The notes beneath the pieces are model-generated. The model was not told the origin of the DNA and made no database searches. It saw only the letters and a list, made by a program, of their open reading frames with translations. Below, piece after piece: positions 27,650 to 35,975 of a stretch of 64,000 nucleotides of DNA. The translations under genes and the position numbers were made by a program. The DNA lies in NCBI RefSeq assembly GCF_016756595.1, contig NZ_AP023257.1:3364001-3428000 (forward strand), written 5' to 3'. Position 1 is the stretch's first letter. The number at the start of each line of letters is the position of its first letter. This stretch comes from Mesorhizobium sp. L-2-11 (GTDB taxonomy: Bacteria > Pseudomonadota > Alphaproteobacteria > Rhizobiales > Rhizobiaceae).

Positions 27650-27770
27650 ACAACACCCGCCGGGGGAGGAGGTCCGGCGGGTGTCGTTTTGCAGGTCGAT
27701 CCTCGGGAGGAGGTGAAGATCGACCGTATTCGCCATCGCCGGGGAGGAGGTCGGCTTTGACGAAATTCCT
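27650..27770 (-). ncRNA. cuckoo-type sRNA unit 2, three CCTCCTCCC hairpins
   Basis: On the minus strand, three stem-loops each display CCTCCTCCC (complements at 27742-27750, 27705-27713 and 27664-27672). The last has a perfect 11-bp stem (ACACCCGCCGG / CCGGCGGGTGT at 27653-27663 and 27674-27684) around a 10-base loop, and on the minus strand it is followed by a T-rich TGTTGTTTTC. The motif is the signature of alphaproteobacterial 'cuckoo' / CcsR sRNAs that occur downstream of DUF1127 genes. RNA ends are approximate. Confidence 0.75.
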
Positions 27771-27822
27771 TTCGCCTTATGAAGGGGGCGAAACCCCAGG
27801 ACGAAACGTGTTTCGTCCTTTA

Positions 27823-27943
27823 AACAGCGCCCGCCGCGGGAGGAGGTGCGGCGGGCGCCGTTTTTGTGGTCAACCCTCGGGAGGAGGTGAAGGCTGACCG
27901 TATCCGTCAGGGTCGGGGAGGAGGTCGACCCTGGCGAAATTCT
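27823..27943 (-). ncRNA. cuckoo-type sRNA unit 1, three CCTCCTCCC hairpins
   Basis: This is the unit next to the DUF1127 stop codon, with CCTCCTCCC complements at 27916-27924, 27879-27887 and 27838-27846. The internal spacings (37 and 41 bases) are identical to those of unit 2, so the units are tandem duplicates with a 174-base period. The third hairpin has a perfect 11-bp stem (GCGCCCGCCGC / GCGGCGGGCGC, 27827-27837 and 27848-27858). Between the units lies a 22-base palindrome (27798-27819), a possible processing or termination site. Confidence 0.75.
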
Positions 27944-27945
27944 GA

Positions 27946-28086
27946 CTAGATCGCCTTGCGGGCGATGCTCTTGATCTCTTCGCGGACGATGCCGAGATCA
28001 TGCAGCTGGCGGTTCGAAAGGCGGCCCAGCTCGGTAACCGTCGAGCGATAAACGCGCCAGTTACGATAGTTGCGGATCAGGTTCAT
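27946..28086 (-). CDS. DUF1127 microprotein (second copy)
   Basis: A 46-aa basic protein, MNLIRNYRNWRVYRSTVTEL and then GRLSNRQLHDLGIVREEI. It matches the DUF1127 pattern: an Arg-rich start, then LxxLSDxxLxDIGIxRxxI. Small arginine-rich DUF1127 proteins act in RNA turnover and in phosphate and carbon metabolism in alphaproteobacteria, and CcaF1 of Rhodobacter binds RNA. AGAGAAC precedes the ATG. Two anti-Shine-Dalgarno sRNA units begin just 3' of the stop. It is too short for most gene finders. Confidence 0.9.
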   Translation of the reverse strand: MNLIRNYRNWRVYRSTVTELGRLSNRQLHDLGIVREEIKSIARKAI

Positions 28087-28140
28087 TGTCGTTCTCTTTT
28101 CGAGTCAAACTGGTTCGGACCATTTGCGGTCCGAAGAGGA

Positions 28141-28281
28141 TTAGACCGCCTTGCGGGCGACGTAGTGGATGTCGCCGCGGCTGATGCCGAGGTCGGTCAG
28201 TTCACGGTTGCTCAGGCGGCTCAGCTCGGAAACGGTGTCCCGGTAGCGGCGCCAGTTGCGGTAGTTGCGGATCAGGTTCAT
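28141..28281 (-). CDS. DUF1127 microprotein (first copy)
   Basis: A 46-aa paralogue of the next gene with the same first ten residues (MNLIRNYRNW), then RRYRDTVSELSRLSNRELTD and LGISRGDI. It lies 54 bases upstream of the second copy on the same strand, so the pair and the downstream sRNAs probably form one transcript. The upstream 110 bases contain a perfect 17-bp dyad at 28392-28408. Confidence 0.9.
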   Translation of the reverse strand: MNLIRNYRNWRRYRDTVSELSRLSNRELTDLGISRGDIHYVARKAV

Positions 28282-28391
28282 GGTATTCTCGTTTCGTCTT
28301 TCTTTCGGATCATTCCGTCTTTGTGTACGCCCAGAAGATAGGTTGGGTCATATCGATTTAAAAGCGCTATTGGTGCATGGCAGCAATGCAA

Positions 28392-28408
28392 ATTGTGCAA
28401 TGCACAAT
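28392..28408. promoter_or_regulatory. perfect 17-bp dyad upstream of the DUF1127 genes
   Basis: ATTGTGCA-A-TGCACAAT is an exact inverted repeat, 111 bases before the first DUF1127 start codon and 110 bases before the divergent DUF2157 pseudogene. It looks like a dimeric repressor or activator site. The bound protein is unknown. Confidence 0.5.
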
Positions 28409-28517
28409 CACCAGCAATTCTCGTCTTCGACATAGATAGGCACGAATCGGAAAATGCCGTAGCGTCAACGGTTTGATCGGGTCGGCTGAAGAAACGACCA
28501 AGCTGGGGGAGAAAGGC

Positions 28518-29624
28518 ATGGCGAGCTATTCATCGCGGGTCAGGGCCGATATCGCACGATGGCTGCAGGCTGGCCTGATCGACGCCTCGACGGCCGAGGC
28601 GCTGACGCGTCGACGCCTATGAGCGCAGATCACTGAGCTTCGGCTCGATCCTGGCGATGATAGCGGCGTTGCTTTTTGGTGCGGCCGTGCTGATCTTCGT
28701 CGCCGCCAACTGGGAAGCCATTCCGCGGCTGGTGCGGGTGGCTGCGCTCTTCGCCATTATCATCGCCGGCTATGTCGGCGGCGCCGTGCTGAAGACACGC
28801 GACCATGCTGCAATCGGCGAGGCACTCTGGATCGTCGCCGCAGCGGCATTCGGCGGATCGATCGCGCTGATCAGCCAGATGTACCATTTGTCCGGCGACG
28901 AAGCGTCGGCCTTGATCACTTGGGGCGCGGGCACCGCCTTGGCGGCCATTGCGCTGCGCTCGAACCCGCTGACCGTCGCTTCTGTCGGCATTGCCGACGC
29001 GTGGCTGTTCCTGACAGGGTTCGATTATTTCAGGCGCACGAAATTTCCGCACCTCTTCGTCGTCATGGTGATCGTGTTGTTCGCCATTTCGTTCTGGACC
29101 CGCAGCCAGGCGGCGCGGCATCTGATCATCCTGTCGGTCATCTTCTATCTCGTGCTGCTGCTTACGGAATACGAAACGCTGCAGGTCGCCGTCCCGCTCA
29201 TTATCGTGTCGGCGCTGCTTTTCGCGGCTGCGATCTTCGCTGCCGGGCCCGTCGACCGGGTCAACTTGGCGGCCGGCTGCCCTTGCACGCGCTGATCGGG
29301 TTTCTCACCGGCCTGGCGATGGTCCAGTTCGAACTGGCCGGTGAAGGCAATAACAGCGGCTTTGGCATTGCCTCGGTCATTGCGCTTGCCGGCATTGTCG
29401 CGGCAATTGTGCTGGGCGGCCGCGAGAGCAGGGGCTTGCGCTGGGTTGCCTATGCCGGCTTCGCCTTCGAACTCGCCATCATCTATGTGGTGATGCTGCA
29501 GTCGATGCTCGACACCGCAGGCTTCTTCCTTGCAGCCGCTGTGCTTCTTGGCCTGCTCGCCCTTGTCATCCTCCGCGTGGAAAAGCGCATGAGGGTCTCG
29601 AGCGTGGAAGGAGCGGCGGCATGA
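28518..29624 (+). pseudogene. DUF2157 membrane protein gene broken by two frameshifts
   Basis: ATG 28518 starts MASYSSRVRADIARWLQAGL, a typical DUF2157 N-terminus, but the frame stops at 28622. Similarity continues in the next frame (YERRSLSFGSILAMIAALLF) from about 28610 to 29270, through several membrane helices. It then returns to the first frame (LPLHALIGFLTGLAMVQFEL) to a TGA at 29624. The second break looks like loss of one G near 29265 (AACTTGGCGGCC where GGG would be expected). The two shifts cancel over the whole length. It is either an inactive gene or carries two sequence errors. Confidence 0.8.
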
Positions 29625-30202
29625 TGACCGGCAAAAGACTGATCATTTCGGCGCTGGTGCTCGCGCTCGTCCAGATCGGCTTCCTGAGCTGGATCATCGC
29701 CGGCCGGGCTGCGATCCTGCGCGACGGCAAGCAGGTGCTGCTGAGGGTCGAGCCGATCGATCCGCGCGATCTGCTGCGCGGCGACTTTGTTCGCCTTGGC
29801 TACCAGATTTCGCGCCTGCCGGTGAAGCTGATCGCCAATGTCCCGGCCGGCAAGCTGACGAGCGACGATACGCCGATCGTGGTCAGGCTGAAGCAGGGCG
29901 CCGACGGCTATTGGGGCGCAACCACGGCCTGGTTCGGGCAAGCGCCGGCGCCGGCAGCATCCGACGAAGTCGATATCGTCGGGCATGTGTCGGAGGGGTG
30001 GGATCTCAGCGGAGCCGCGACGATCGCGCCGGATTACGGAATCGAGCGCTTCTATCTGCCGGAAGGCGAGGGGATGGCGATCCAGAACGACATGCGGGTG
30101 CGGCCGTTCGGCGTCCGCGTCGCAATCGCAGCCGATGGCGCCGCGCAGATCAAGGCGCTGATGGACGGCGACAAGATGCTGTTCGAGGAACCGCTCTATT
30201 AG
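29621..30202 (+). CDS. GDYXXLXY-domain protein
   Basis: A 193-aa membrane-anchored protein with one N-terminal helix (LIISALVLALVQIGFLSWII) and the family motif as GDFVRLGY (about residue 55), preceded by VEPIDPRDLLRG. These proteins are nearly always encoded next to DUF2157 proteins. Here the gene overlaps the end of the broken DUF2157 gene by four bases (ATGA). The function of the pair is unknown. If the partner is really inactive, this gene may be decaying too. Confidence 0.85.
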   Translation: MMTGKRLIISALVLALVQIGFLSWIIAGRAAILRDGKQVLLRVEPIDPRDLLRGDFVRLGYQISRLPVKLIANVPAGKLTSDDTPIVVRLKQGADGYWGATTAWFGQAPAPAASDEVDIVGHVSEGWDLSGAATIAPDYGIERFYLPEGEGMAIQNDMRVRPFGVRVAIAADGAAQIKALMDGDKMLFEEPLY

Positions 30203-30418
30203 AATTGGCCGGGATTGCATTGGGAAAGCGTGGCCGGCTCGGACAGCATCAAACATGCGATTTTCGTGACAACACGAGTTATTTGGACGGAGGAAGCACG
30301 CGCCGTCCGCTGCCTGAATGCCGCGATGGCGATTCTGGCCGTGATCGCCTCGCAGGTGGACTCGATCCCCCAACGCCTTCCGGTACTGGAACCTTAGTCC
30401 ACTGTTCGAGGGGAGCAG

Positions 30419-30501
30419 TGGTGCGGGTAGAGGGACTCGAACCCCCACGTTCTCACGCCAGAACCTAAATCTGGTGCGTCTACCAATTCCGCCATACCCG
30501 C
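30419..30501 (-). tRNA. tRNA-Leu (anticodon TAG)
   Basis: The minus strand reads GCGGGTATGGCGGAATTGG and forms the acceptor stem GCGGGTA / TACCCGC. The anticodon arm CCAGA-TTTAGGT-TCTGG has anticodon TAG. There is a long variable arm (CGTGAGAACGTG), the T-arm has GTTCGAGTC, and the CCA is encoded. All type II tRNA features of a leucine tRNA reading CTA are intact. Confidence 0.97.
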
Positions 30502-30550
30502 TGGCTTCGTGTCACCGTGACATGTCTATGTCACAACCCATGTCACAAGT

Positions 30551-30742
30551 TCAACACTTAGATTCTCGAGGTTTTTGGGCCTCGCGTTGGCGTCCGGCGG
30601 CCACGGCGCGGACTTTCTGTCGAAAGTAGGCGACGGCGGCGCGAACAAACTCGTCGGCGGCCGGGTCTTCCTGTCCAAGGATGTATTCAAATTCATTCAA
30701 ATTGATTCGGAATATTTTGCTAACCGTAAGGTATGATCGCAA
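30551..30742 (-). CDS. possible short basic protein, doubtful
   Basis: An open frame with TTG as the only nearby start gives 63 residues, with FRINLNEFEYILGQEDPAAD and then FVRAAVAYFRQKVRAVAAGR. The second half could be an amphipathic basic helix. There is no ATG start, no clear ribosome-binding site and no recognised family. It may be a gene remnant near the tRNA. Confidence 0.25.
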   Translation of the reverse strand: MRSYLTVSKIFRINLNEFEYILGQEDPAADEFVRAAVAYFRQKVRAVAAGRQREAQKPRESKC

Positions 30743-30845
30743 ACATTGTTTCGCATTAGTAATTCAAACACTCCCTGAATTCGTTATCGCTAATGTAGCA
30801 GGCTTTTAAACTGCTGCTGAGAGGTAACCACCAAAGGAGAGTGTC

Positions 30846-31730
30846 ATGGCAAACGTCGTTAAGAGTTTCGCCACAGCTTTGGCCTGTGGTGCACTTGTTT
30901 TATCTCTATCTTTTCCCTCCAGCGCAGGAGGCAATAGCGTCGGAGCCGGCGCATCGGTTGGCGGCCGGGCCGGTGTAAACGCCGGTCTCGGCGCCTCGAT
31001 CGGCGGCAGTGGCGGCGTGAATGCGGGAGTCGGCGCCTCGATCGGCGGTAGCAGCGGCGTGAATGCCGGCGCCGGTGCATCGATTGGCGGCAAAAAAAAG
31101 CGCATTACCGCAGGTCTCGGCGCCTCCATCGGCGGTAGAAACGGCGTGAATGCCGGCGCCGGTGCATCGGTTGGCGGCAGCAACCGCGTTACCGCTGGCC
31201 TCGGCGCCTCCATCGGCGGTAGAAACGGAGTGAGTGCCGGCGCCGGCGCATCGGTTGGCGGCGGCAAGTGCGTTACCGCTGGCCTCGGCGCCTCCATCGG
31301 CGGCAGCAGCGGGGTGAATGCCGGCGCCGGTGCATTGATTGGCGGCAGCAGGGGCGTTAGCGCTGGTGCCGGCGCCAATGTGGGCGGCACTCGTGGCGTG
31401 ACGGCTGGCCTGGGCGCCAATCTCGGCGGCACCGGTGGTATCACTGCCGGCGCAGGCGCAAATGCAGGCGACACCGGTGCTATTGCAGCGGGTGTGGGTG
31501 CCAATCTTGGTGCGGCGAGCGGCGCCGGCGTCGGCGGAATCCTTCCTGGAGGCACCCTTGGAGCATCCGGGACTCCTGGAACGCCCGGCACTCTCGCCAT
31601 GAGCGGGGTCGCGCAGATGTCCAGCAGCCAGTTGATGCGGATGAAGAAGCGCTGCGTCGACGTGCTCGGGAGCAGCGGCACATACGATCGCGACCTACGT
31701 GAGCTTTGCATGCTGATCGCACGCCGCTGA
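30846..31730 (+). CDS. secreted Gly-rich tandem-repeat protein
   Basis: A 294-aa protein with a signal peptide (MANVVKSFATALACGALVLS ending FPSSAGG) and about fifteen imperfect 14-residue repeats of the type VNAGLGASIGGSGG (residues about 30-235). A conserved-looking C-terminal segment follows (SSQLMRMKKRCVDVLGSSG, then LRELCMLIARR) with two cysteines. The repeat could form a regular beta structure or a flexible surface layer. AAAGGAG precedes the ATG. Similar proteins occur in Mesorhizobium, but the function is not known to me. Confidence 0.75.
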   Translation: MANVVKSFATALACGALVLSLSFPSSAGGNSVGAGASVGGRAGVNAGLGASIGGSGGVNAGVGASIGGSSGVNAGAGASIGGKKKRITAGLGASIGGRNGVNAGAGASVGGSNRVTAGLGASIGGRNGVSAGAGASVGGGKCVTAGLGASIGGSSGVNAGAGALIGGSRGVSAGAGANVGGTRGVTAGLGANLGGTGGITAGAGANAGDTGAIAAGVGANLGAASGAGVGGILPGGTLGASGTPGTPGTLAMSGVAQMSSSQLMRMKKRCVDVLGSSGTYDRDLRELCMLIARR

Positions 31731-31801
31731 GAAGACTGTTGCGCTAACGGAGTGTCGCATCGGCCGTGCAGGCTTTGACAACACTCTCCTGGCTTCGCGG
31801 C

Positions 31802-31829
31802 CGGCCCGCCACTCCTGAGGTGGCGGGCT
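31802..31829 (+). terminator. probable terminator after the Gly-rich repeat gene
   Basis: GCCCGCCAC pairs with GTGGCGGGC around the 7-base loop TCCTGAG, followed by TTCT. The T-run is short. Confidence 0.55.
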
Positions 31830-31899
31830 TCTCTGCATCAGGACCGCTGCGTTGAGAGGCTGCTTCGGGGTGGCTACACCAGCGGGAGCCAGGACGCAG

Positions 31900-31942
31900 T
31901 AGAACCCAAATCCAGCGCGTCCACCAATTCCGCCGCATCCGC
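31900..31942 (-). pseudogene. tRNA-Leu 5'-half relic
   Basis: The minus strand from 31942 reads GCGGATGCGGCGGAATTGGT and then GGACGCGCTGGATTTGGGTT, closely matching the first 43 bases of the intact tRNA-Leu at 30501. The anticodon stem no longer pairs and no T-arm or acceptor 3' strand follows. It is a truncated copy in the same orientation, 1.4 kb away. The rest of the 31731-32362 gap holds only a terminator, this relic and the tig leader. Confidence 0.7.
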
Positions 31943-32311
31943 GTTGCCGGCGATCCCAGGCAGCCATCATTCTGTCAATGTCGCGGTCAAAATAGCGGCC
32001 GTTCCCGAAAAACGAAAATCGGGATCCATGCGGCAAAATCAGGTGCTACAACATCCTTTGCGCGTCCAAGAGGACGCTCGGCGCTGTAGACGCGAAGATG
32101 GTTGAAAATTAGCCGCGCCTGTGACAAAAGGCGTGTCGAATGTGACGGGATGCGACGATCCACTTCTGCAGAATGTGATAAGAAGTCGGAAAAACAAAGA
32201 CTTATTCACATTTTGGAGCGTGTTTCTGGACGATTTGAGCCGCGTTGAGTGGGCAGATCGCCAAGTCCCGCACCAAAAGCCATTCCCGGCAAGATCATAC
32301 CGGCAGGCTGT

Positions 32312-32329
32312 AAACGGCAAGAGCCGTTT
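32312..32329 (+). promoter_or_regulatory. hairpin in the tig 5' leader
   Basis: AAACGGC-AAGA-GCCGTTT is a perfect 7-bp stem with a 4-base loop, extended by outer pairing AGGC...GCCT. It ends 33 bases before the tig start codon. It could be a transcriptional attenuator or an mRNA-stabilising structure. No T-run follows. Confidence 0.45.
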
Positions 32330-32362
32330 GGCTGCCTCATTGGTGGAAACAAAGGTTCTATG

Positions 32363-33835
32363 ATGCAGGTCACCGAAACGCTCAACTCCGGTCTCAAGCG
32401 CGAGATCAAGATCACCGTGCCGGCCGGTGACATGGAAGCCAAGCTGATGGCGCGGCTTTCCGATGCCAGGAGCAAGGTCCGCATCAACGGCTTTCGCCCC
32501 GGCAAGGTGCCGGTGCAGCACCTGCGCAAAGTCTATGGCAAGTCGTTCATGGCCGAAGTGGTCAACGAGATCCTCAACGATTCGACCCGTTCGATCATTA
32601 CCGGCCGTGGCGAAAAGGCTGCCATGCAGCCCGAAGTGATCATGACCGAGGACGAGAAGGAGGCCGAGAAGATCCTGGCCGGCGGCGCTGACTTCGAGTT
32701 CCGCCTGAACTACGAGATCATTCCGCCGATCGAGATCAAGGACTTCTCTGACATCAAGGTGACGCGTCAGGTGTTCGACGTGCCGGATTCGGAAATAGAC
32801 GAGCAGGTCAAGCGTGTCGCCGAATCGGCGCGCACCTACGAACCGAAGACCGGCAAGGCCGCCGAAGGCGACCGCGTAACGATCGACTATGTCGGTAAAA
32901 TCGACGGTGAAGCCTTCAGCGGCGGCGCCGGCACGGACCAGCCGCTGGTGCTCGGCTCGAAAGAATTCATTCCCGGCTTCGAGGATCAACTCATCGGCAG
33001 CAAGGCCGGCGACGAGAGGCAGGTCACGGTCACGTTCCCGGAAAACTACCAGGCGGCGCATCTGGCCGGCAAGGAAGCCACCTTCGACGTCACCGTCAAG
33101 GAAGTGTCCAAGCCCGGTGCGTTGGAGATCAACGACGAAATGGCCAAGAATCTTGGCCTGGAGTCGCTGGAGCGTTTGCGTGAAGTGGTGCGCGGCCAGA
33201 TCGAGAACCAGTTCGGCTCGATGACGCGCCAGAAGATCAAGCGCCAGCTGCTCGACCAGCTCGACGCCGCCTACGCGTTTGAGGCGCCGTCGAAGCTCGT
33301 CGAAGCCGAGTTCAACAACATCTGGAACCAGGTCAACCGCGATCTGAAAGCCGCCGGCCGCACCTTCGCCGACGAGGAGACGACGGAAGACGAGGCGCGC
33401 GCCGAATATATGCGGCTTGCCGAGCGCCGTGTGCGTCTCGGCCTGGTTCTCGCCGAAATCGGCGAGAAGGCCGGCGTCAGCGTGTCGGACGAGGAACTGC
33501 AGCGCGGCCTGCTCGAGCAGGTGCGCCGCTATCCGGCCAACCAGCAGCAGGAAGCCTTCGAATTCTATCGCAGCAATCCCGAAGCGCTGAACACGTTGCG
33601 CGCGCCGCTGTTCGAGGAGAAGGTGGTCGACCATCTGCTCAGCCAGATTTCGGTCACCGACGTCAAGGTCAGTAAGGAAGAACTGATGGCCGACGACGAA
33701 GACAGCGAGACGGCCAAGGCGAAGCCGGCGAAGAAAGCCGCAGCGAAGAAGGCCGACGCCAACAAGGCCGACGATGCGGAAGAGCCGAAAAAGAAAGCCG
33801 CGCCGAAGAAGAAGGCCGCCAAGGACGCCGAATAA
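32363..33835 (+). CDS. tig: trigger factor, ribosome-associated chaperone
   Basis: A 490-aa trigger factor. The ribosome-binding domain contains the signature [17 protein letters not shown] (about 45-61). The FKBP-type peptidyl-prolyl isomerase domain (about 150-245, [17 protein letters not shown]) follows, then the helical C-terminal domain. The tail after residue 435 is Lys/Ala-rich ([19 protein letters not shown]), as in rhizobia. ATG 32363 (MQVTETL) is used; the ATG immediately before it is equivalent. A terminator follows the stop. Confidence 0.95.
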   Translation: MQVTETLNSGLKREIKITVPAGDMEAKLMARLSDARSKVRINGFRPGKVPVQHLRKVYGKSFMAEVVNEILNDSTRSIITGRGEKAAMQPEVIMTEDEKEAEKILAGGADFEFRLNYEIIPPIEIKDFSDIKVTRQVFDVPDSEIDEQVKRVAESARTYEPKTGKAAEGDRVTIDYVGKIDGEAFSGGAGTDQPLVLGSKEFIPGFEDQLIGSKAGDERQVTVTFPENYQAAHLAGKEATFDVTVKEVSKPGALEINDEMAKNLGLESLERLREVVRGQIENQFGSMTRQKIKRQLLDQLDAAYAFEAPSKLVEAEFNNIWNQVNRDLKAAGRTFADEETTEDEARAEYMRLAERRVRLGLVLAEIGEKAGVSVSDEELQRGLLEQVRRYPANQQQEAFEFYRSNPEALNTLRAPLFEEKVVDHLLSQISVTDVKVSKEELMADDEDSETAKAKPAKKAAAKKADANKADDAEEPKKKAAPKKKAAKDAE

Positions 33836-33856
33836 CACGACATTTTGCTGGATGTG

Positions 33857-33883
33857 AAAGGCCGCCCTCGAGGCGGCCTTTTT
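33857..33883 (+). terminator. Rho-independent terminator of tig
   Basis: AAAGGCCGCC and GGCGGCCTTT form a perfect 10-bp stem with loop CTCGA, followed by TT and C. Its A-run and T-run make it usable in both directions. Confidence 0.85.
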
Positions 33884-33928
33884 CGATGTCGCCGACGTCG
33901 CAACACCGCTGCCGTCACGGCCACCGCC

Positions 33929-34255
33929 CTATTCGCGCGGCAATTGATTGACGAGGATCCGCATCACGGTGACTCGTTCGGGTAGCTCGATGAGAAACTC
34001 TTCGTCACGCGGCAGGTGATGTATCTTGTGCGGGTCACCGCCGGTGAAGCTCGCCATTGCTTCGACATCAGGCCAGAACGAGATCGTCACGAACTCTGTC
34101 TCTTCTTCGCGATCCTCGCGAAACAACTGCACGCCAAGTGCCTTCTCCTGAAGCGGCGGAATGCCTTCGGCGCGTAGATATGCCTCGTAGGCGTCCGCCA
34201 GATCACGGCGTGTCGTTCCCCGCCAGATACGGACGATTGTGGCGTTGTCGATCAT
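33929..34255 (-). CDS. antibiotic biosynthesis monooxygenase (ABM)-fold protein
   Basis: A 108-aa dimeric alpha-beta barrel protein. IVRIWRGTTRRDLADAYEAY at the start and EFVTISFWPDVEAMASFTGG in the middle are characteristic of ABM-like proteins that resemble quinol monooxygenases or heme-degrading enzymes. The substrate is unknown. GAGGAG lies well placed before ATG 34255. It follows the dehalogenase-like hydrolase gene on the same strand after 77 bases, probably in one transcript. Confidence 0.8.
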   Translation of the reverse strand: MIDNATIVRIWRGTTRRDLADAYEAYLRAEGIPPLQEKALGVQLFREDREEETEFVTISFWPDVEAMASFTGGDPHKIHHLPRDEEFLIELPERVTVMRILVNQLPRE

Positions 34256-34332
34256 GGAGTGCGCTCCTCTCGATGGGTTGTCATGAGGATGGCGCAGCGA
34301 TGGCGGAATCCGCTGCGGTGTTGTGCGGGCGA

Positions 34333-35220
34333 TTAACGCAGGAGCTTGCCGAGAAACCGTCGCACCAGTGGCAGGGCGACCTCGAAATGGGTCTCCAGCA
34401 GCCAGTGCCCTGCGTCGTTTAGCAGATGCAGCTCGGCCTCGGGGAGATCGCGCAGATAGGCGCGCGCTGCCGGCTCGGGCATGTATTCGTCCTTCGGTCC
34501 CCAAAGGATCATTGCCGGTGGCCGCTGCTCGCGCAGATATGCCTGGTAACGAGGGAACCAGTCGAGATTGGCCTTGAGCTTCTCCATCAGTCCGACCGAA
34601 AGCGCACGCCGCACAGGCGTATCCATCAGCGGCCAATGCAATTTCCACAGATCGGGAGGGACGCGTCGAGCGACGTCGTCATCGACTTCGCCTACGAACT
34701 CGGCGCGAAAGCCGTCTTCGCTCACCGCCTGTTCGAGCGGCGCACGGTTCGCTGGCGAAGGATCACGCCAGAAACGCCGGATCGTTTCATACTTCGGGCC
34801 AAGAGCATCGGCGTAGATGTCGCCATTCTGGATGATCAGGGCCCTGATCCGTGATGGCTGCGCTATGGCGTGGCGCAGGCCGATCTGCGAGCCGTAGTCG
34901 TGCAGCCATAGGGCGTAGCTGCCGAGTTCCAGAGCGTCGGTGAACCGCTCCAGGAACGTTGCATAAGCGTCAAAATCATAACCGAACCGTGCGGAATCGG
35001 GGGTTTCACTGTAGCCAAAGCCGGGGAAATCCGGCGCGATCGTCCGCCACCGATCGGCGAGCGCCGGCATCAGCCGGCGATATTGGAAAGATGAGCAGGG
35101 ATAGCCATGCGGAAGCAGCAACACCGGCGCGGTTTCAGGACCTGCTTCTCTGTAAAAGACGGTGTCGCCGTCGATCGTGCGGGTGCAGTGGCGCACCTCC
35201 AGGTCGCTCCTGTCGTTCAT
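34333..35220 (-). CDS. alpha/beta hydrolase, haloalkane dehalogenase / epoxide hydrolase type
   Basis: A 295-aa alpha/beta hydrolase. The oxyanion-hole motif is LLPHGYPCSS, the nucleophile elbow is WLHDYGSQIG (Asp108), the acid is GPKDEYMPE (about Asp244) and the base is NDAGHWLLE (His272). An Asp nucleophile after His in an HDYG context is typical of haloalkane dehalogenases and epoxide hydrolases rather than esterases. The actual substrate cannot be read from sequence. ATG 35220 has AGAGAAG upstream; the GTG two codons earlier is less likely. Confidence 0.88.
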   Translation of the reverse strand: MNDRSDLEVRHCTRTIDGDTVFYREAGPETAPVLLLPHGYPCSSFQYRRLMPALADRWRTIAPDFPGFGYSETPDSARFGYDFDAYATFLERFTDALELGSYALWLHDYGSQIGLRHAIAQPSRIRALIIQNGDIYADALGPKYETIRRFWRDPSPANRAPLEQAVSEDGFRAEFVGEVDDDVARRVPPDLWKLHWPLMDTPVRRALSVGLMEKLKANLDWFPRYQAYLREQRPPAMILWGPKDEYMPEPAARAYLRDLPEAELHLLNDAGHWLLETHFEVALPLVRRFLGKLLR

Positions 35221-35507
35221 AGACACTTCTCTGATTTTTGATCTTTCAGATGTTTAACCGTAGCTGGTCTAACGCCTCGACCCGGTATGCGTTCCGATTG
35301 CGCTCGACGTCGATCGGCCTGCCGCGCCCCTCTCGACCGGCAATCCTGCGGGTCGACTTCTTCTATCTGCCGGCCAGATTCTGTGGTATGGAGATGCCGC
35401 AATTCCATGCGGGAGACGCGGATATTCCGCTCTGTCGTGAAGGGGCGCCTGCCGTATCGGCACGCGCTGATCGTCCAAGGCAGATTTGGCGATCGGGAGG
35501 ATATGCC

Positions 35508-35888
35508 ATGCGTGCAATCGCGTTTTTCGCAGTCGTTTCCGTTGCGACCTTCGTCACAAGCCAATCCCAGGCACAGGATGCTGCCGCGGGTGAGAAGGTC
35601 TTCGCCAAATGCAAGGTCTGTCACGTCGTGGACAAGGACCAGAACAAGGTCGGTCCGTCGCTGAGCGGCGTCATCGGCCGGACGGCCGGCACGCATCCGG
35701 GCTTTCGCTATTCCAAAGCCATGACCGAGGCGGGTAAATCCGGCCTCAAATGGGACGACGCCACGCTGACGAATTATCTTCGCGATCCCAAGGCCATGAT
35801 CAAAGGTGGGAAGATGGCGTTTCCCGGTCTCAAGAAGGACGAGGATCTCGCCAACGTCATCGCCTATTTGAAGCAATTCTCCAAATGA
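35508..35888 (+). CDS. class I cytochrome c (c2-like), periplasmic
   Basis: A 126-aa precursor with a signal peptide (MRAIAFFAVVSVATFVTSQS, cleavage near QAQ-DA). The heme site CKVCH (Cys35, Cys38, His39) and the axial Met in GGKMAFPG (Met103) mark a soluble electron carrier. GGGAGG lies 8 bases before ATG 35508; the open frame extends 90 codons upstream without coding signs. It probably delivers electrons to the aa3-type oxidase encoded 3 kb downstream. The heme O synthase gene follows it. Confidence 0.92.
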   Translation: MRAIAFFAVVSVATFVTSQSQAQDAAAGEKVFAKCKVCHVVDKDQNKVGPSLSGVIGRTAGTHPGFRYSKAMTEAGKSGLKWDDATLTNYLRDPKAMIKGGKMAFPGLKKDEDLANVIAYLKQFSK

Positions 35889-35975
35889 CCTGGTTCTTCC
35901 GCCAGGAAGTAACCCGGCTCTTCCGTCGGCCGAAGGGCCGGCCAGATTGCGTGTGCCAATCGGTAGTCGCCTGAA

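Noticed and set aside
35238..35507. N-terminal extension of the cytochrome c gene
   Set aside because: The signal peptide starts at 35508 behind GGGAGG. The upstream codons have no similarity and would bury the signal.
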